A stretch of 64,000 nucleotides of DNA. It comes from Caldilinea sp. CFX5 (GTDB lineage Bacteria > Chloroflexota > Anaerolineae > Caldilineales > Caldilineaceae). A program made the translations under genes and the position numbers. Position 1 is the first letter of the stretch. Each line of letters begins with the position of its first letter. The stretch covers positions 19,021 to 83,020 of the forward strand of contig QWII01000045.1 in the NCBI GenBank assembly GCA_021405325.1, written 5' to 3'. The notes below the pieces were generated by a model. The model worked only from the letters and a program-made list of their open reading frames with translations. It did no database searches and was not told the origin of the DNA. This document shows positions 61,070 through 64,000 of the stretch, in pieces.

Positions 61070-62257
61070 ATGCACATTGCGCTCAACGCTCAACTACTTG
61101 ATACGAGCCACAGTTATCGCGGCGCCGGCGTCAGCACCTACTGTTTACGGTTGTTAGAGCAACTAGGTGCGCTCACATTAGCGCCGCCAGCGCTCGCAGA
61201 GTCATCGCCGGTGGTGGCAATGAGGCGCGCAGCACGGTTTACGGCTTTTGTCAGCGCACCCACGTTACGCCTGCCGGGTATCCACTTCCAGCAAACGCAC
61301 CTACCGCCCGATCAACCTTGGGTGCGCATTCTTTGGGAACAGAGCGTTTTTCCCCTAATGTTACGCCAACAAGGCGCCGATCTCGTCCATGGCCTCGTCA
61401 ATGTCCTGCCCCTCGCCACAACCGTGCCGGCCATTGTCACTGTCCACGATCTCAGCTTTCTGCGGATGCCGGAGAAGTTTCCAATCACCAAACGGTGGTA
61501 CTTAAGCCAATTGTGTCGCGCCAGTGTACGGAAGGCGCGCCATATCATTGCCGTCAGCGGCCAAACGGCCACTGATTTACAACAGTTTTGGGGGATTGCT
61601 GAAGGCAAAATTAGCGTGATCTACAATGGCGTCGGCACCGAGTTTGTCCCGGCCTCGACGCTGGCAATCGAGGCGTTTCGGCGTGAACGTGGCTTGCCGT
61701 CCCGTTTTTTTCTCTACTTGGGCACCTTAGAACCGCGCAAAAATCTACCCCTATTGATTCGCGCCTTTGCCCAGTGGCGGGCGGAGACAACGGCGGCCAA
61801 CCGGGAGATTAAATTGGTGATTGCCGGCGCCAAGGGCTGGTTCTATGAACAAATCTTCGCCCTGGTGACGCAGTTGCAATTGAGCGAGGTCGTCCTTTTT
61901 CCCGGCTTTGTCCCGGCGGCGGAATTGCCTGATTGGTATCGCGCCGCTGAACTATTTATCTACCCAAGCCTCTTTGAAGGCTTTGGCTTGCCGGTGGTGG
62001 AGGCGATGGCCTGTGGCGTGCCGGTGATCTGTAGTGACACCGGCAGTCTGGTGGAAGTGGCCGGCAACAGTGCGCTCACCTTTCCGGCCCAGAATGAAGC
62101 GGCGCTGGTGGACCGGTTGCATCAGATCATGACCGATGCGCCTTTACGCCAGGAGTTGCGGCGTCTGGGCCTGGCGCGGGCGCAACAATTTTCCTGGCAG
62201 CGCACCGCCGAGGCGACCTTTGATCTCTATTGCCGGCTGAACACTCATCAACTATAA
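61070..62257 (+). CDS. Family 4 glycosyltransferase
   Basis: 395 residues with a GT-B fold. The N-terminal domain starts MHIALNAQLLDTSHSYRGAG and contains VHDLSFLRMPEKFP; the C-terminal donor domain has FLYLGTLEPRKNLPLLIRAF, then YPSLFEGFGLPVVEAMACG with the EX7E-type motif, and VICSDTGSLVEVAG. This is the RfaB/WbnH-like group that elongates polysaccharides from nucleotide sugars on the cytoplasmic side. A strong promoter lies upstream. The downstream polyprenyl glycosylphosphotransferase (62496) would start glycan synthesis, so both belong to one exopolysaccharide or O-antigen-like pathway. Confidence 0.92.
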   Translation: MHIALNAQLLDTSHSYRGAGVSTYCLRLLEQLGALTLAPPALAESSPVVAMRRAARFTAFVSAPTLRLPGIHFQQTHLPPDQPWVRILWEQSVFPLMLRQQGADLVHGLVNVLPLATTVPAIVTVHDLSFLRMPEKFPITKRWYLSQLCRASVRKARHIIAVSGQTATDLQQFWGIAEGKISVIYNGVGTEFVPASTLAIEAFRRERGLPSRFFLYLGTLEPRKNLPLLIRAFAQWRAETTAANREIKLVIAGAKGWFYEQIFALVTQLQLSEVVLFPGFVPAAELPDWYRAAELFIYPSLFEGFGLPVVEAMACGVPVICSDTGSLVEVAGNSALTFPAQNEAALVDRLHQIMTDAPLRQELRRLGLARAQQFSWQRTAEATFDLYCRLNTHQL

Positions 62258-62362
62258 AGTACACTTCTCCTTTCTGGCGGGGCTATGGTAGACTACAGGT
62301 ACAATGAGCGTATGGAAGTAACTACTGTTTTGTGAAGCAAGGGGTGATCTGCCGGAAGCCTA

Positions 62363-62454
62363 ATGAAGGTTAGCTAATTGTTTCGGTAATTCTTGGAACT
62401 TGTCACGCCGGCGGCGATGACCTACAGTTACCGCTTTATTTTCCTAACGTTCAT
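62363..62454. mobile_element. MITE-like palindromic element, copy 2 (opposite orientation)
   Basis: The 92-bp unit is about 90% identical to the reverse complement of 56518-56608, including cgccgccggcgtgacaag and the atgaa ends. The outer 15-bp repeats of copy 1 are not conserved here; instead gtgatc lies on both sides in inverted form. The gap 62258-62495 has no other gene. Confidence 0.75.
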
Positions 62455-62495
62455 CAGTCTTTACGACCGATCACAACAAAGGATTTGCAAAGTAC

Positions 62496-64000
62496 ATGGC
62501 TACGGCTAATCAGATTAATCTTTCAACTGCTTCTGCCAATGCAACGGGAAGAGGGCTGACGCCCGGCAAACAGGATAGCCAATTGGCCCGATTGGCCCGG
62601 TCGATCCCGGCTAACCGTTGGCACTCGCTCCTGTTGGCAGTTGATCTCCTGCTGATTTTGCTCGCCTTCGCCGGCGCCTATGCCATGCGCTACCTCTGGC
62701 AATTGGGGCGCACGGTTGACCCGGCCAACCAGGTCGGCATTCAAGCCTATCTTGGCTTTGCTATCTTGTTGGTGATTGCCTGCCTTCTCTCCTTCCGCTT
62801 TTCACGCGTCTATCCGTATAAGATGGGGCGCAGTGTCATCGAAGAGACCTACATGATCGGCACGGCCACAACGCTGGCGGTTGTTGTCCTAAGCGGCATC
62901 AACCTGGTCTATGAACCACTCTCCTATAGTCGTTTGCTCTATCTTTACACAGCCATTCTCATTACGCTCTTTCTCGGTCTGAGCCGCCTGTTGATTGTTG
63001 CGGGGCGCCTGCATTTGCGTCACTACGGGATCGGCGTCAAGCGCGTGCTATTGGTCGGTGTCGGCGATGTGGGGCGGATGGTGATGCGCACAGTGATGGC
63101 GCGCCCGGAACTGGGCTACCAGGTGGTTGGCTTCCTCGATGACAATGTGACCAAAGGGCAAACCGATATCGGGCCGTTCAAAGCGTTGGGGCCGCTGGAA
63201 AACTGCCATGAAGTCCTGGCCCAACATGCTATCGACGAGATGATCATCTGTCTGCCCTGGCAGAGCCACCGCATGGTGCAACACCTGTTGCATGTGTGTG
63301 AACAGCAACAAATGCGCGCGCAAATTGTGCCGGATTTCTTCCAGTTGACCAAAAACCAGTTACAGGTCGAAGAACTGGACGGCATTCCGCTGCTCAGTTC
63401 GCGCGATCTTTCGATTCAAGGGTGGAATCTGGTCTTGAAACGGGCCGCTGACCTAACATTGACCGCGCTGCTGGGGCTAGTCGCCATACCGTTGGCGACG
63501 CTGATTGCCCTGGCGATCCGGCTCGATTCAGCCGGACCAGTGATCTATCAACAGACCCGCATTGGAAAAAATGGCAAACCCTTTACCTGTTACAAATTTC
63601 GTTCGATGGTGATGGGGGCAGACGCGCAACAGGAGTTGGTGGCAAAGCTGAACGAGGCCACCGGCCCACTCTTTAAGATGCGTAACGACCCGCGCATCAC
63701 ATGGGTGGGGCAATGGCTGCGTCGCTATAGCCTGGATGAATTACCCCAGTTTTACAATGTGTTGCGCGGCGAGATGAGCCTGATCGGCCCACGGCCCAAT
63801 CTACCCCATGAGGTAGAACAATATCAGGAGTGGCATAAAAAGCGCTTGAGTGTCAGCCCGGGGATTACCGGGCTGTGGCAGGTGAGCGGACGGAGCGATC
63901 TCACCTTTGATGAGATGGTCTTGCTTGATATTTACTATGTGGAAAACTGGACGCTGGCGCTCGATCTGCACATTTTGTTACGCTCGCTCCCAGCGGTGAT
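62496..64000 (+). CDS. Polyprenyl glycosylphosphotransferase (WcaJ/undecaprenyl-phosphate sugar transferase), 3' end outside window
   Basis: The frame is open from ATG 62496 to the window end (501 codons). Four or five membrane helices (about residues 47-160), a Rossmann-like CoA-binding domain (VKRVLLVGVGDVGRMVM, GYQVVGFLDDN), a fifth helix region (DLTLTALLGLVAIPLATLIA) and the catalytic bacterial sugar transferase domain follow in the usual order. The catalytic domain carries YQQTRIGKNGKPFTCYKFRS, the MRNDPRIT segment, RRYSLDELPQFYNVLRG, MSLIGPRPNLP and GITGLWQVSGRSD. The enzyme moves a sugar-1-phosphate onto undecaprenyl phosphate to begin exopolysaccharide synthesis. Only a few tens of residues should be missing. 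Confidence 0.93.
   Translation, partial: MATANQINLSTASANATGRGLTPGKQDSQLARLARSIPANRWHSLLLAVDLLLILLAFAGAYAMRYLWQLGRTVDPANQVGIQAYLGFAILLVIACLLSFRFSRVYPYKMGRSVIEETYMIGTATTLAVVVLSGINLVYEPLSYSRLLYLYTAILITLFLGLSRLLIVAGRLHLRHYGIGVKRVLLVGVGDVGRMVMRTVMARPELGYQVVGFLDDNVTKGQTDIGPFKALGPLENCHEVLAQHAIDEMIICLPWQSHRMVQHLLHVCEQQQMRAQIVPDFFQLTKNQLQVEELDGIPLLSSRDLSIQGWNLVLKRAADLTLTALLGLVAIPLATLIALAIRLDSAGPVIYQQTRIGKNGKPFTCYKFRSMVMGADAQQELVAKLNEATGPLFKMRNDPRITWVGQWLRRYSLDELPQFYNVLRGEMSLIGPRPNLPHEVEQYQEWHKKRLSVSPGITGLWQVSGRSDLTFDEMVLLDIYYVENWTLALDLHILLRSLPAV

Overview
ORGANISM. The window looks like chromosome of a filamentous or environmental Chloroflexota bacterium (Caldilinea/Anaerolineae-like). The reasons are high GC with many one- and two-gene transcription units, a BTAD-NACHT-WD40 regulator, NTT-type transporters fused to HEAT repeats, exported proteins ending in a YLP[IV]I-type tail, and many long palindromes between genes. 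No rRNA, phage, integrase or transposase gene is visible. This placement is inference from gene content, not from a marker gene. LAYOUT. 1-3.1 kb: the 3' end of hemN, a secreted DUF4397 protein and an orphan peptide-type ABC binding lipoprotein. 3.1-11.4 kb: a mirror-image signalling/transport locus. It has an NTT-HEAT-cNMP fusion plus an HD phosphohydrolase on the plus strand, facing a paralogous NTT-HEAT transporter with a separate cNMP protein on the minus strand. 11.6-16.6 kb: acyl-CoA dehydrogenase, hybrid histidine kinase and an enolase-superfamily sugar acid dehydratase. 16.8-20.7 kb: a NACHT-SUMF1 protein, an orphan HicB and a small unknown. 20.8-31.2 kb: one giant 3458-residue surface protein. 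31.5-38.2 kb: a 1444-residue BTAD-NACHT-WD40 protein overlapping tail to tail with a PAS histidine kinase. 38.2-38.7 kb: remnants of pcaG and pobA. 38.7-44.7 kb: DUF1361, MBL hydrolase, tyrosine phosphatase, Rieske protein, carbonic anhydrase, creatininase and a DUF3800 fragment. 44.9-50.1 kb: a likely sugar/glycoside set (Gfo/Idh/MocA, GT2, DUF4432, Uma2, GH4). 50.2-57.4 kb: methyltransferases, a DPM1-like GT2, an ArsA-type ATPase, TruD and a Lon-N protein. 57.6 kb: tRNA-Val(GAC). 57.9-59.6 kb: formamidase with a MoaD/ThiS-like protein. 60.0-64 kb: a candidate structured RNA, a YiiX-like peptidase, a GT4 and a polyprenyl glycosylphosphotransferase cut by the window end. HOW IT WORKS TOGETHER. 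The 3.1-11.4 kb block reads as cyclic-nucleotide-controlled nucleotide transport. The 44.9-52 kb and 61-64 kb blocks supply sugar catabolism and exopolysaccharide or glycan assembly. The two STAND NTPases (16.8 and 31.5 kb) are signal-sensing switches. MOST UNUSUAL SIGNAL. The window is full of inverted-repeat elements of several families. They sit at gene ends (often including the stop codon), between genes, and in four places inside open reading frames without breaking them (22.1, 31.8, 32.4 and 36.2 kb). There are also two MITE-like copies in opposite orientation (56.5 and 62.4 kb) and a roughly 217-bp element flanked by an 11-bp direct repeat (41.4 kb).
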